DNA of 64,000 nt from Strongylocentrotus purpuratus (GCF_000002235.5 NW_022145606.1:24056095-24120094), one strand, 5' to 3'; positions 13,463 to 25,917 are shown, numbered from the stretch's first letter. Notes: a model not told the origin generated them from the sequence alone. Numbers and translations are program-made.

Positions 13463-16400
13463 TTAAAAGAATCAGGAAATGTAAATACAAGGAAAACGAT
13501 TCAGGAAGATGATCAGAATATACAGAAGTCATAATTGGCTACAGATTTATACTTACAGTCTATTAATGAAAACCATGGGCAGAAAAGAAAGAAAGGATAA
13601 AGAAAAATATTAGAAAGACCTATATAAACGAATGGTACTCATCCCTTTTTTTCTTCTTTTAAATTTGTCATTTTTTTTTAAATTTTACAACTTTACTAGT
13701 TATTGACATGTTCTATGTTTCCAAACTACCATCATTATATACCACCGACACCAATCCGAAAAGAGAACTACAATCCATATATATCTAGGTACAATATTTC
13801 AATGATATACACATAATAATCATCCATCAGAAAAGATATGCAGCGAATAAAAATATAAAAGCGAATGGTGCTCATGACTTTTTTATTTCTCTTTCTTCGT
13901 GGGTTAGTATGAAATCATCAGTTCGAAGTTAATTACCATGTCCATGTTTTTTTTTTTTTTTTTTACTTGGTATTTATTTTTGCAATGGTTTAGCAAACAT
14001 TAGCGAAGCACTAGAACTTCTTATTTTTAAAGTTAGGTAAATAAATCTAATCTAATTTCATTCTCAGACCTCACAAAAGATGTAAATATAAATTTAAAAA
14101 CAGATGGATGACTTCGTTAAGAGGTACTTTTTATACAAATCCGAAGCATGGTATTGCTGTGAGTTTGAATACATTCATGAACGTTTACTTAGTCCAGGTA
14201 TGTACTTAGGCACAACATTTAATTAAACAAAACAAAAACGAAGATAATTCCCCATATTTATGAAACATATTCATCATTAGATTGACTTTCATACTTACCA
14301 TCTGTGAACGGAGATCGGTGGGAGCAGTGAAGAGATCCAGGAAAATTACAAAAAGACAGTACAAGTAGTCTCTTTCGGTCAAATTTTAAATATTAATAAT
14401 GCCCTCTTTTATAGCCCATTTATATTTTTGAAACACTATTACTTTACATAATATGTAAGATATACATGGCAAGAGAATTAAAGTAACACCTCATTTAAGA
14501 GTATGATGTGAATACGTAACTATTCGAATCGACTATTGCTTTAAACGGCAAGAGCAGAAATACGTTTCTATTTCTTTACTTTCATGTAAGGTGCTTCTCT
14601 TTTTTTCCTCAGTTATATGTAATAATTAGTCATTTATCTTTATCGTATCTTTTTCTCACTTTAAAGACTTCACTAGTTATTGACATGTTCTATGTTTTCA
14701 AACTACACTCATTATTTACCACCGACACCAATAAAAATAAAGAACTACAACACATATCCAAATAAATAAAATATTTCAATCATATACACAAAATAATCAT
14801 TCTCTAGATGATATATATATGCTATACAGTCAAGATAATGAATCAAATAAGCAATGTCAGATATTTTTCATATATCAAATATATCTTCATCATTGTGCAC
14901 GAATATATATTCTTAGTGAAACACCACAACTACTGCTCATTAAAGGTAGTTAAATAAACCAATTAAAATTTTATTTTGAAACCTAAATACTGTAATTTCA
15001 AAACAGATGGTTAGTAGTTAACGTTGATATGGGGTACTGTTTTTAAAATACCCATACATCGTATAGCTATGAGCTTGAATACATTCATGAACGTTTATAT
15101 AGTCCAAGCAAACAATATTATTTCAAAAAGAGAACAACCGAACGGAAATCCCCAACATTTATGGAACTTACTCATCATTAGATCTTACTTGCATAATTAC
15201 CGTCTGCTAACGGAGATTGGTGGAAGCGGTGAAGAGATCAAGAAAATGCCCCAAAATAGTACAAATAGTCTCTTCCGTTTACAACCGTGAATAATGATAA
15301 TGCCCTCTTACATAGCTCATTTTGATTTCGTTTCTTCAAAAAAATTATTGCTTTACATTACAAGTAACTTATTCATGACAAAATTTGTATGAACTACGTA
15401 ACTTTACAATTAGACTAAGACTTCAAAATGTAATAGCAGAACTTAAATGACCAGAATATATGAAAAAGCCACAATTGGATGAAAAGTTATACTTACGAGC
15501 TATGAACGAAAACCAAGGGCAGAAGAAAGCAGATAAAGAAAAATATCATAATGACCTATATAAACGAATGGTGCTCATGGTAACGACCATGCTCTTATTT
15601 TTACCTGGTATTTATGTTTTCAATGGTTTAGCAAATATTTCTTTATCAATGCTCACGAATATCTATTCTTCGCGAAGCACTACAACTATTGCTCGTCGAG
15701 GTTAGGTAAATAAATTAAAATCCAATTACATTCCGTAACCTTAACAAATATTTTAAAATAGTAATTTCAAAATAGATTGTTAGTAGTTAATGTCGTTATG
15801 AGGTACAGTTTATACAACACCCATACATGTTTATAGTTGGAGCTTGGATACATTCATGAATGTTTATAATCCAAGTTTGTACTAAAGCAAACACTATGAT
15901 TAATAAAAAGAAATTTTAATGGAAATCCCCAACATTTATGCAACATATTCATCATTAGGACTTACTTACATACTCACCCATTTTGAGTGATAACCACGTG
16001 ATTATACTAATCGAATATTGGTTACAACTGCAAGAGCAGATTTACAAACTTATGCGTAATAAAATACGATTCTATTTCTTTACCTTTAAGCCGGTTGTTT
16101 ATTTATTTATGTATTTATTTTTTAGATTAGTCATCTTTTTTCAGTTTTACGACTTTACTAGTTATTGTTATGTTCTATGTTTCCAAACTACATTCATTAT
16201 CTACCACTGACACCAATCAAATTAAAGGACTTCAATATATGAAGAACGTATAATTGACTGAAGATTTATACTTACAGTCTATCAACGAAGACAAATGGTA
16301 GAGGAAATCCAATAAAGATAAATATTGAGATGACCTATATAAACAAATGATGCTCATCTATTCCATTTTTCTTTCTTCGTGGGGAGTATGAAATCACAAG

Positions 16401-17030
16401 TTTAAAGCCTTAATGACCATGTCCATGCTTTTATTTTTCCTGGCATTTATGTTTACAGTGGTTTAGCAAACGGCAGAACTAAGCGTTTATGAGTCAGACA
16501 ATATTTTTCTATTTATTTGCTTGTTAGCTGCCTCTCTTTTTTTTTATTTTAGTTTAGTGTAGAAACATGACATTTCCTAATATCGAACCTCTCTCATTTT
16601 CATGAACTGACAAGTTATTGACATGTTCGATGTATCCAAATTTATTGATTACTTACTACAGACACTCATCAAACGAAAGAAATAGACTGCATGTCCCTTA
16701 TGTTAAATTAAGAGGTAATTTATTCATACTTGTAATACATGATAAGATGGATTCAACTGCAAAGTGCAAACACGAGATTATAAATGAAATAGTAATATAA
16801 ATTTATTTTTGTCCCTTTGAACTGCCTGATCACTAAAATTCTATCGATTTCAATATGAATTTTAACCTTTTGCATAGGTTCAATGAAACAAAAATGTAAT
16901 TAAAAGGAAAGAAACATCAGATGAACGATCAACATAATTATATGAAATAACCATAATTGGATAAATTTGCATAATGTAAGCGAAGATCTAGGGAATTGAA
17001 AATAGAGTGAGAGGACAATTATAAGAACAT
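13463..17030 (+). repeat. Satellite block 2, diverged, mixed short and long monomers
   Basis: Satellite landmarks continue in the same orientation but are eroded: AATCAGGAAATGTAAATACA (13470), TAGTTATTGACATGTTC (13696, 14672), CTTACGAGCTATGAACGAAA (~15490) and a last recognisable ATAACCATAATTGGATAAAT near 16947. From about 14030 it includes the extra segment typical of the ~1.1-kb unit (GGTAAATAAAT, then ACATTCATGAACGTTTA near 14171 and 15081). ORFs here (e.g. 15024-15290, 15460-15705) are chance frames in repeat DNA. Confidence 0.85.
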
Positions 17031-17614
17031 TTTTTATTATATCTCGTGGACACTAACGAATATTCAATCATCTTGAACCATGAAACCCATTTCATAAGAT
17101 ACAATAATCAAAATTATAAAAAAGGTCATCCAAAAGTTCTTTGAAAATCTCGCCCTTGTTATTATTATTGTTACTATTATCATTATTGTTATCATTATTA
17201 TTATCTTTATTATGATAATCATTATTTTTTGAATAATGATGATGTTGACGATTATTATTATTATTATTAACATTCTTATTTCTCCACCTAATATCCCTCT
17301 TCTTCTCCTTCGTATTTTTTCTTTCGTTCTTGTTTTGCTTAGCTGATTTAAAGTTTTGTTATTTTCCCCATGTTTTCTTTTCCTGATCATTTTCCAATCA
17401 TATTTTGAGTAGTTTAAGTAAAAAGGAATTAACCGCGGATTTGCTTGCCTTTATTATTCATGGGGACACTTGATGCTTGTTTCTCTGCCATGCCTACATT
17501 GATGTAAAGTTCAGATGATAAAGGACAAAATAATGTTAGGCCATGTAGAAAAGCATCGTTCAACGAACAATTTAAGAAAGAAAAAAAACCTGTTATAGAC
17601 TGAAATAAATGATT
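17031..17614. other. Intergenic, ATT-rich microsatellite
   Basis: No gene seen. An imperfect ATT/ATC trinucleotide array lies at about 17157-17275, which produces an isoleucine-rich minus-strand ORF (17064-17390) that is not a gene. The rest is unassigned AT-rich DNA at the left edge of the non-satellite island. Confidence 0.6.
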
Positions 17615-17618
17615 TATC

Positions 17619-17886
17619 ACTGGCGGATCGAGGAGGAGCTGAATCGCCCCCTCCCCTTTTGGTTGCTGGTGGCCTAAGAAAATGAGGGAGAAAAAAAAGC
17701 AACGTCAGGAAAAAAGAGAAGAGAAAGAGAAATGAATGTAAAAGATTAGAAGACAGAAAAAGGAGAGATGGATATATATATATATATATACACTGCTGTC
17801 CCGAGTAATGGCTCGGCAACGTATGGAATGAGATGAAAATCTCACCAAATCTCAAGCTTTGCGTAATTTGTACATACCTTTATAAA
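17619..17886. mobile_element. hAT-like terminus and flanking low-complexity DNA
   Basis: CACTGGCGGATCGAGGAGG at 17619 resembles the CAGTGGCGGATCC-type ends of non-autonomous hAT elements common in marine invertebrates. It is followed by CCCCCTCCCC and a purine-rich stretch, then a (TA)n tract near 17773-17790. I could not identify the matching second end, so it is probably a fragment. The two overlapping minus-strand ORFs here are low complexity. Confidence 0.35.
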
Positions 17887-17887
17887 T

Positions 17888-18903
17888 CAGTTGCGGATCG
17901 GGGGGGGGGGGGGCAAATTGGAAACAAACAAAAAAAGCGCAACATATATATTCAATCCTGTCTAAATACGAACCAGAAAATAGCTTTCAACATTTTACAG
18001 CGCCTATAAAAAATGTGTACCCAAATTTGGTAGCTCTCATTGAAAAGTAATTTCTAACATGACTTTGATATCTATTTCATGACGACGATAAGCTGTTTTC
18101 TATCTAATGATACGCTATTCATAATATTTCTGTCAGGGGTGACTGAGCATCAAGGTCTATAAAACGTGTTGCCAAAATCGCCTTGTACCAAGTTTGGGCT
18201 AATGGAAGACTATGGGTGAGGCCATATGCATGTGCTTTTTTGGTCGTATACAAGTTGAACTATACCTCATGTTTCAGTGCTTCATTGTTTAAAGGTATAG
18301 AGTACTTTTGGAAACGCCCCCTTCTCCAAAAATGAAATGGAAGCTCTTATTACCAATCATGTGAAAAAATATATTTTAACTAATAAGTGGTGATACAAAT
18401 TTGCCGGGAAATCGCCTACCAATTGATATATTTGGTAATTATCATGTCTATCCGGCCTGGATAGATATCGCGTAGTGCCATATACATCTTTCTGTGTACA
18501 TTGCTTGTAACTTTACCAAGACTGGGTCAAATTTCTTATCATTTTGATGATTCCTGAACCTTGCAGTACTCACCAATTCATAATTTTTTATGCTAGTTGA
18601 TCAACCTTTTCTGATACATTCCACAACGTTTCTTTCACAATGCAATCGCATGACCAGAACTGGTCTATACCTTTAACATGATGCATTGCATATAGGATTT
18701 CACAAAATCTTGTTTCAATCTATAGGATGATCTTTAATTATTTTGAGCAGCCAACTAACTTCTAGTCTAATGATATCTAAGTTCTCTTTGCTCACTTGTC
18801 TGCTGTGCCATGTCACTTTTTTTTCAAATACCTATTTTTAGACACCGTGAGCTTTAAAATAGCCATGGACTATTTGGTATCGACCCCCTCCCCTTCGCCA
18901 CTG
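17888..18903. mobile_element. hAT-like non-autonomous element with nested MITE
   Basis: Left end CAGTTGCGGATCGGGG runs into a G homopolymer; right end CCCCTCCCCTTCGCCACTG is its rough inverse. TATAAATCAG occurs on both sides (17881-17890 and 18906-18915), which may be a target duplication slightly offset from a canonical 8-bp hAT site. No transposase frame is present. The interior carries the family A MITE at 18293-18672, so this element is older than that insertion. Superfamily assignment rests on the terminal motif only. Confidence 0.5.
18293..18672. mobile_element. TTAA-flanked MITE, family A copy 2 (380 bp)
   Basis: Flanked by TTAA at 18289-18292 and 18673-18676, with termini AGGTATAGA and TCTATACCT. 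Its reverse complement aligns along its length with the copy at 1836-2202: shared blocks include TGGTCATGCGATTGCATTGT, CAGAAAAGGTTGATCA, ATCATCAAAATGATAAGAAA and GAGCTTCCATTTCATTTTT. It is therefore the same family in the opposite orientation. Non-coding. Confidence 0.85.
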
Positions 18904-20402
18904 CATATAAATCAGAGACCTGTTGCAACATTGACATGAGTGTACTTTTCCTTACCTAGCTACCGCTTATATTTTCTGGTTCCTGATAAACCTTATCGAC
19001 CAATCCATGGAAACTTATAACAAATATGCCTATGACAAATATTCTACTTCTAATCAAATAAAGTAGCTATACAGGTAGACCAATAGGATTTTTTTTTGCA
19101 ATACTTGTATGTCGCATTCGTGTATAACTAAAAAATTTTGACACACAATGTTTTTGAGCGATAAAAAGTTGATTGTGAGGTTCGCGGTTAAACCATGTAT
19201 CCTTTCGACAGGGTTCAAATTCTTTCAATTCGTGAAGATCAATGGTGATATTGCATTATTTGTCCGTACGGTAATGCTACGCACGATACGGAAAGCTTGG
19301 CCTGGAGACGAAAAGCACAATTATGCTTGCTATTTTTCAGTTTGACAAACACGCTGTATTTCTTTAATCCTTGATATCTTGAGGATATTCTGAAATGTTC
19401 AAACATTATTAGGACTCTTTCTGAAGGTACTTGACTCCTAAGCGTATCTTATTGTAGACATACATATATTCTCCGTAATTTATTCCTGTCCCAACCAGGG
19501 TATCGCGCTCCTCAGTTCAATTTGGTGTCGCTGTTTGTGTATCTCGCATGCATCGCGTTCAGCGCGGATGTATATCACTACGTGGCTGCAATGCGGCTTG
19601 TAGAGTTGTACGAAAGCACCAAAATATACGCTGTTTATTGGTGTGCAACATTTGAACATCGAAACAAGTAAATGTTAGTTTTTAGCCTATTTCGGGGGGG
19701 AAATGGAAACAAACCGACGGCAAACTGTTAACGAAATCGAACGAAAAAGAGGCTTGGCCCACGGCCAAAATACATACACGGAGATATGCTTACTGTGGCA
19801 GACAGTGTTATTACTTGCACTCGGAGTATAAGGTTATTCACGTGTTACGAATCAGGAAGCGATAAGAGAAAAGTTGTGTTGACCAAAATGTACGAAAAAC
19901 AACAAGAAAATCAACATGAATATGTTCAAATGTATCCACTTAACTTTTTCCTAAACGTTATTGTCGCGTTAACAATTTATGCTTACCTTAAATATTGGGT
20001 CTTCGTCTTTCAGAATGGCGCTTGTACTAGCCCTATCCCCTACATGTACGTTGACAGATTATAATGATGTTATAGAGTACTGTCATAATGGAAAATTTCG
20101 TCACAATTGTCATGACTATGCGCACAAAGTATGTAAAGCCCGCATTGTGGAAAGATTAAGGTTCAACTGCTATTCGGGAGCAAACGAAAAACATGTCGAT
20201 TGAAACCGCAAACCTGTACAGTGAAATACAACTCTCAAGGGTTTTTATTTCCAATGTTTTGATTATGATATATATATATATAACCGTGATTGAGGACTTT
20301 CCAAATATTTTTTTTTTGTATTTTACATTTATAAGGTTGGGTTCAGAAATTTACATATAGGGGCCTACAATTCTTTATTTCTGGTCATTCCTCTGTATTT
20401 CT
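18904..20402. other. Intergenic, nothing recognised
   Basis: AT-rich sequence with no repeat family or gene I can identify. Two overlapping plus-strand ORFs (19786-20064 and 19979-20203) and one at 19148-19345 are short and show no recognisable domain. A splice-acceptor-like tract precedes AATGGCGCTTGTACTAG near 20012, but no partner exon is visible. Unclassified. Confidence 0.5.
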
Positions 20403-20868
20403 ATCTCTCTCCCATCCCCTCTCTCCTTATCCCTCTTTCTTTATCTCTCTCTCTCTCTCTCTCTCTCTCAGTGCTCTCTCTCTCTCTGTGCTCTCTCTGC
20501 CTTTTCATCTTTCTCCCTTCGACTCTCATTCCTCCACTTTGTTTCTCTCTCTCTCTCTCTCACTCTCTCTGTCTCTCTCTCTGTGTCTCTCCTTCCTCCT
20601 CTCCACGTCTTTTTCTTCTGGCGATGTTTTACAGTACAACATTCTTTAATTATCCGCTTTTCTTACTGTGACCAATAATAGCTAAAGACTTCCAATTTTC
20701 TTGTTTCTCTCTCTCTCTCTCTCTCTCACTCTCTCTCTGTCTCTCTGTGTGTCTCTCCTTCCTCCTCTCCACGTCTTTTTCTTCTGGTGATGTTTTACAG
20801 TACAGCATTCTTTAATTATCCGCTTTTCTTACTGTGACCAATAATAGCTAAAGACTTCCAATTTTCTT
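20403..20868. repeat. (CT)n microsatellite with a 166-bp tandem duplication
   Basis: CT/TCTC runs fill about 20403-20600 and 20706-20756. The segment ending at 20702 (CCTTCCTCCTCTCCACGTC onward to GACTTCCAATTTTCTT) is repeated with almost no change ending at 20868, an offset of 166 bp. The differences I see are GGCGATG against GGTGATG and ACAACATT against ACAGCATT, so the duplication is recent. The serine/leucine-rich ORF at 20471-20671 is a by-product. Confidence 0.9.
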
Positions 20869-21235
20869 CATGTGCAAAATGTTTATACCTGTACTGTACT
20901 AGAAGATAGAAGAACCAATTAAACAAGATTTAATGATGTAGTTATAAATCTCAACCAGATAGAACAAGTATCAGAAAGGGAGAAAAAGACAATCGAAGTG
21001 GACAGAAGAAATGAAACACAGTCAGATAGAGATATAAAGTAGTGAGAGAGAAAGAGAGAGACAGAGAGACAGCATAATGAAAACTTTAGGCCCGATTTGG
21101 ACAAAAAAAAATCCCTTACGCGTCCGTTGCATTCACCTGAACGTTTTGTTTACTTCATCACGCTACAGCGGTTCAGTGAGCAGTGGTTGGACTGCTCCAT
21201 TACAGTAAATAGGAGTGTTTGTTGTAATTACTATT
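20869..21235. other. Intergenic, short GA-rich tract
   Basis: No gene seen. A (GA)n-like purine run lies at about 21043-21072, the complement in composition of the CT tract upstream. Otherwise unassigned. Confidence 0.5.
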
Positions 21236-21520
21236 AAAAGCCCGGGGGGGGGGGGGAGGGGTAAGCAGACATTTTTTTCTTTTTTGGTCTCGAAATTTGA
21301 AAATTTGACATTATGTTCCGTTGGGGGGGGGGGTAAGGTCACCTTTTTTAGGTCAGCCATTGGCATTTAAAAAAAAAAAAAATTGTACAAAAAAAAAAGA
21401 AGAAAGGGAGGGGGGTTAAAAAAAAAACATACACAAAACATACACATAAACAAAACTTATGTGGGGGGGGGGGGGGGTTAACCCCAAACCCCAGCCCCCC
21501 TGCGTACGCGCCTGCATACT
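21236..21520. repeat. G-homopolymer-rich repeat, copy 1
   Basis: Contains three G runs (near 21243, 21322 and 21462; the last about 16 long) and poly-A tracts, and ends in CTGCGTACGCGCCTG. The block ACACAAAACATACACATAAA, then CAAAACT, a G run, GGTTAACC and CTGCGTACGCGCCTG, recurs at 26320-26392. The two are copies of one dispersed element. The minus ORF at 21163-21366 is low complexity. Confidence 0.65.
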
Positions 21521-21782
21521 ATCATAGCTGGTGTAACTCAGTCGATAACTAGTTTTGCATACACGTTCATTTTCTGAGCCAGTTTAATTCCTTTGTGCTG
21601 TTTTTTTTTTATTCCCGGGGATCATAAACGAGCTGCTTGTCTATTATCGATGGAAAAGGAATGCTTTTGTGTCGGCAACAGAAAGGTAATGGAATTTCAG
21701 ATTTCAGCTAGAGCATGACAAGTTCTTTGTCACTCACTTCACGGTTGAACTCAAGTGAGCATCCGATTTTTCTTTTACTTAA

Positions 21783-22340
21783 AGGGCCACTTTAACCAAA
21801 ACAGGCTAAAAAAATGAAGAAAAAAAACATCTAGACATTTTTTTGACGGAGATTCCGAACATGACAATGAATTTTATTATAAATCATCAATAATTCTGGA
21901 ATGTAGCTTAAAAATAACGACTCAGAACGTTCAGAACCCCAACCAAAAAAATTCGGAGCTGTATTGCGCAACTGTTTATAATGTCACTACCAGAGCCTCT
22001 CCGGTAAAAAGGAGGGTGATTTAGGCTTTAAATGTCTTTAAAAAGGCAAACTATGACAGTACGTTTCATTTAGGAATTACAAAGAGATTGTAAGATCCTT
22101 AGTTGTAGCACAAATCGAACATGCCCTCAATGACGTCAAATGCGTCAGCAAGGCCACGTAAACTGTTTTACCCCTTTTCGAGGGGCGTAGCACAGCAAGC
22201 TTGAGAACTTTGAAAATGGATGGTTATTATCATTTTTTGGTCAATACAGAGATTTTCTGAAAAATCAGAGGCTGGAATATTAATAAGTAGAGGTGTATTC
22301 TTGTTTTAAAAGGCTTTGTTAGTTGGGTTAGAGTGGCCCT
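21783..22340. mobile_element. TTAA-flanked MITE, family B (558 bp)
   Basis: TTAA at 21779-21782 and 22341-22344. Terminal inverted repeats are AGGGCCACTTTAACC and GGTTAGAGTGGCCCT, 15 bp with one mismatch. The interior is non-coding and contains a CRE-type palindrome TGACGTCA at 22131-22138. The TTAA duplication plus AG-starting terminus again suggests a Kolobok-like or piggyBac-like parent, by inference. Confidence 0.85.
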
Positions 22341-22344
22341 TTAA

Positions 22345-23140
22345 AAGAAAATTATTTTGATGGTTTTGCTATTCATAAGTTTTATACGACAGGCTGGTAG
22401 TATAGCAACAAATAGCACCACTTGCTGAAGCACACGTTTTGCTAGATTGAGCAGGTATGAAAGCAACCAAGGACATCTGTAATTCTGGACAATAGGTTTG
22501 CCAAGTTTGCTATTGACATTGTAGCGCTATTCACCACAGACGAGACGGCGAGACATTGTATCCACCAGAACTTTGGTTGAAGTAGTTACACAGTGTTGGC
22601 AAATAACATTGCAAGAAGTTGTGCCAAATAAAAGAAACCCTTAACTTGACTGTAAATACAATTGCAGGGATGATGAAATAATAACTATGTAGAGGATGAC
22701 TACAGATTCAGAAGGACACTTATATGTGTTAGTTATTATAATATTCATTTGTCATGAGAACACGTGGATAGTTCAGCCATTTCTTTATATTGTAGAATTA
22801 CGACAAATATTCTTTGCAAGATTATATCCATATATAAACCATTCATATGATTTCAAGAGATTTCAGTATAGCTACCATAAATCATCTTGACAATTATAAT
22901 TTTAACAAAACATCGTATACTACTGAGCTACAATCTTATTTGTATGACTGCATGTACTATGCAGATCGCTGCTGCGTGCTTCACTATGTGAAATATTGTA
23001 GCACTACCCCCCCCCCCCCCCGCCCTACACACACAAACACAAACAGAATGAAAAAAGGGCTGGATAATTTCGAAAATGTCTACAACTAAGGAAAATTTTA
23101 AGTACAAGATGATTATGATAGATTTCAGCTCTTAGTCATT
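22345..23140. other. Intergenic, poly-C tract
   Basis: No gene recognised. A C homopolymer of about 14 lies near 23007-23020. ORFs 22696-22890 and 22847-23089 overlap in different frames and look random. Confidence 0.5.
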
Positions 23141-23350
23141 ATAATAATAATACTAAGTTTTGATATAGCGCTTATTACAATCCCTATAAAGTGCTTCCAA
23201 ACTTAGAGATTATTACTCCGGCTTTAGCTGTGCTGCCATTATCATCACTATGTACCTGCTGGATGCAAACTCTTCCAATATCTAGACCTAGGTTCAGAAC
23301 AAAGAACAGTGTATAACAAATCTACTTCCCACTCTTGGATGTCTCCCATT
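23141..23350 (-). mobile_element. Possible LINE or SINE 3' fragment
   Basis: Starts at an ATA-rich tract (ATAATAATAATACTAAG) followed by GATATAGCGCTTATTACA and AAGTGCTTCC. In reverse complement this looks like the GCGCTATATAAAT-(ATT)n tail common to marine-invertebrate LINEs and SINEs, such as the tail of the LINE at 24084. No coding remnant is visible; assignment is tentative. Confidence 0.3.
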
Positions 23351-23574
23351 TTTGTTTGTTTTAGGGTACGTTTATGCTTAATTTTGAAGGCAGAATGAGC
23401 GATTTGAAACTCTCATCGTAAACGCTCATCGTAATCGCAGTTCCACGGTGTACTGTTTAAATGTTCACTTCTCTGGCAGAAAGCCTGGTCAAAGGCCTGA
23501 TGTTTGTAACCACAGAATGATACATAATTACTGTTGAGAATTGATGTACTGTCAAAAATAAAACACCCCGATGG

Positions 23575-23830
23575 GGAAGGTGGGGGGGGGGGGAGTGAAC
23601 ACTCCTTTTCCCCCCATCAACATCCATCCCCCCCCCCCCCCCCACACACTTGAGCAACAAAATAAACAAAATGTTACCTTTTTTGCCAGGGGGGAGGGAA
23701 AGGCATAGATAAAACACAGATAAAGGGTGTCTTAACAATTCTAAAACAACCCCTTTTTGCCAAGGGGGGGGGGGGGGGAGGTTTGAACACCTATAACACC
23801 CTCTGTTTGCCAGGGAAGGGGTGTTTGAAA
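23575..23830. repeat. Degenerate G/C-tract repeat
   Basis: Alternating G runs (near 23582 and 23765) and a C run (near 23627) separated by related blocks CTTTTTTGCCAGGGGGGAG, CCCTTTTTGCCAAGGGGG and CTCTGTTTGCCAGGGAAGGG. This looks like two to three imperfect copies of a short unit. The 126-codon minus ORF across it (23457-23837) is proline/glycine low-complexity and not a gene. Confidence 0.6.
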
Positions 23831-24083
23831 ACCCCAAACATCCTTCTCGCTATGCCAATGCGTGTACATTACATTGCAAAGATTTGAAGATGTACGCGGT
23901 CCCAACTACTTTCGAAATAATCTTAAGGCAATTTCAATGGCCTTGTACAATTTCTTATATGGTAACAATTTTGTTGATAATCAACACACAAGTTAAGATA
24001 TATCATGATGTATGCGGGCACTTCCCCACCAAATATACATGAATACACAAAAAACATATATTCGGTCACCTCAATGCACTCTT

Positions 24084-25620
24084 AATAATAATTACATTTA
24101 TAGGGCGCTTAATAAGTATAGGTGTATTAGTCTAAGCCAATATTTGATAGCGTCTAACTCAGTTAATTATTCAACATGTTCAATAGCTTAAAAGCAACCA
24201 AATAAAATAAAATATTACTAAAGCAATACAATTCAGTTGAATGGAATTAACTTCTTGTGAGCGCAACCAGTATACTTTTAACTTATTAAAAAGGTGGGTT
24301 TTGTGAAGGGTTTTGAATGATTTAATGTATAGGGAATTTTGAATACGGGATGGGAGTTTGTTCCAAAGGACGGGAGCGATCGATGAAAGGCATGGTCACC
24401 ATAATAGGTTTCTGTACGTGCGCCGTGCATGCAGGAAGATGAACGGAGGGATCTGGAAGAAGAGCAGGATCGAAGCGAAACTAGGTCATGAAGATATTTA
24501 GAGGCAAGGTTATGTGTTATTTTGTATGAAAGAAGTAGATCTTGAAAGTAATGCGAGAATGGACCGATAGCCAATGACGTGAATGAAGAACACCGGATAA
24601 ATGGTCATGTTTCCTTCTTAATGTGATCATTCTAGCTGCTGAATTTTGGATTCGCTGGAGAGGAGATATATGAGAATTTGGAAGGCCGGCAAGGAGGAAA
24701 TTGCAATAGTCCAGATTGAAGGAGACGAAGGCGTGGACAAGTCTTTCAATGGAGGCTTTTTCAAGCAGTCGCCTGATCTTTCTAATTTGGTAGATGCCTA
24801 AAGATGCAGATTTGCAGACGTTTTCGATGTGCTTTTGAAGAGCAAAGGTGTTTGTCCAATGTAATACCGAGGTCTCTAACCTAGTCAGAGGTCACTAGTT
24901 AACCCTCATCACTTGTCAGATCTGGTAGAGACACCGTGCTGCTGAACTGTGAAGAAAAATGGATCAGTTCTGACTTTTCGTTGAGACAGAGTCTGATATT
25001 GGCTGACTAGACCTTGATGTTCATAAGACAATCTTTTAGTGAATTGACAGCGTCGATGTTACCATAAGGTGACATAGTTAGATGAATTTGAGTGTCATCC
25101 ATAAATAGCGTAGTTCACACCCTAATGACGATTGATGGTTCTTGCGAGAGGACCAGTGTAAAGAAGAAATGGCAGAGGGCCGATGACGGAGCCTTGGGGA
25201 ACTCCGCAGCTGAAATTAAGGGTAGCTGAGCAGGTTCCATTGAGTATTACACTCTATACGGTCTTGTAGGTATGACTCGATCCATTGGAGGGCAGTCCCT
25301 GAATAAGTGTAGTCATTTGCAAGACGCTGTATAGCAGCACGGTGTGGTCGAGCGAGTAAAACGCCACGGAATAGTCCAAAAGAAGTAGAACGACCTCATT
25401 ACCATTGTCAACAGCAAGGAGTAGATTGTGATACGCGGACTAATTTACAGGGAGCAGATGATTACTGTCCAAGGTATACATTGGTTGGTTAGCCACAATC
25501 TTTTCCAAGAGCTTGCTTACAAATGGCAAATTCTAATAGGGCCGTAATTGCCAAGGACATTTGGTTCTAATTTTTGAGGTACTCACTGAACTGATTTGCG
25601 AGTTCAGAATCGAATTAGTG
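24084..25620 (-). mobile_element. 5'-truncated CR1/L2-type LINE, ORF2 reverse-transcriptase remnant
   Basis: Minus strand, broken by frameshifts and stops. In order from the 5' end the frames show NYGPIR then LLEKIVANQ (about 25490-25560, RT block NYRPIS and after), DYSVAFYSLDH (about 25335-25385), CGVPQGSVIGPL (about 25170-25205) and FMDDTQIHL (about 25080-25110, the YADD box with Y-A changed to F-M). A C-terminal stretch at 24278-24574 reads LLLSYKITHNLASKYL and later YGDHAFHRSLPSFG, the conserved tail of this class. The 3' end is CGCCCTATAAATGTAATTAT with an ATT tail at about 24084-24110. The endonuclease and ORF1 are missing. The element cannot be active. CR1/L2 placement is by motif style, not phylogeny. 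Confidence 0.85.
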
Positions 25621-25624
25621 TTCG

Positions 25625-25838
25625 GTACAACACGTGGTGGTTATTTTACCTGATTGCTAAGAAAGCATAAATGCTTGTAAGTAAGCAACCAGACGGCCGA
25701 CGGATATAGGTCCTCTCCGAGGGACCTGGTAATGAGGATTAATGCCTTACCAAAGGGCACTAGCGCATCGACTTGGTTTCGATTCCGGGTCAGCGGATTA
25801 CGAGACCACTGCTCTATCAACTGAGCTATCGCGCCTCC
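25625..25838 (-). mobile_element. tRNA-derived SINE
   Basis: Minus strand. It begins GGAGGCGCGATAGCTCAGTT with an RNA polymerase III A box TAGCTCAGTTG (25818-25828), followed by an anticodon-stem-like GGTCTCGTAATCC. The T-arm/B-box region is degraded. The body contains GTGCCCTTTGGTAAGGCA and CGGCCGTCTGGTTGC, phrases typical of tRNA-related SINE bodies in marine invertebrates. It ends near a run before 25625. It abuts the truncated LINE on its 3' side. The ORF on this strand (25641-25853) is not a gene. Confidence 0.75.
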
Positions 25839-25917
25839 TAGAACGATATACAAATAAAAGACTGAATAGAAGTGGAGAGTTTCTTCACGATGTTGAAAAT
25901 CTGTTTAGAGTCAGCAT

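Noticed and set aside
17064..17390. Basic/isoleucine-rich minus-strand ORF
   Set aside because: Derived from an ATT/ATC repeat.
19786..20203. Overlapping plus-strand ORFs as a small gene
   Set aside because: No domain, no splice partner and no codon signal; left as unassigned sequence.
20471..20671. Leu/Ser-rich ORF resembling a signal or membrane protein
   Set aside because: Direct translation of a CT microsatellite.
23457..23837. 126-codon minus-strand ORF
   Set aside because: Spans G and C homopolymers; low-complexity product.
25641..25853. 70-codon minus ORF
   Set aside because: Lies entirely over the tRNA-derived SINE.
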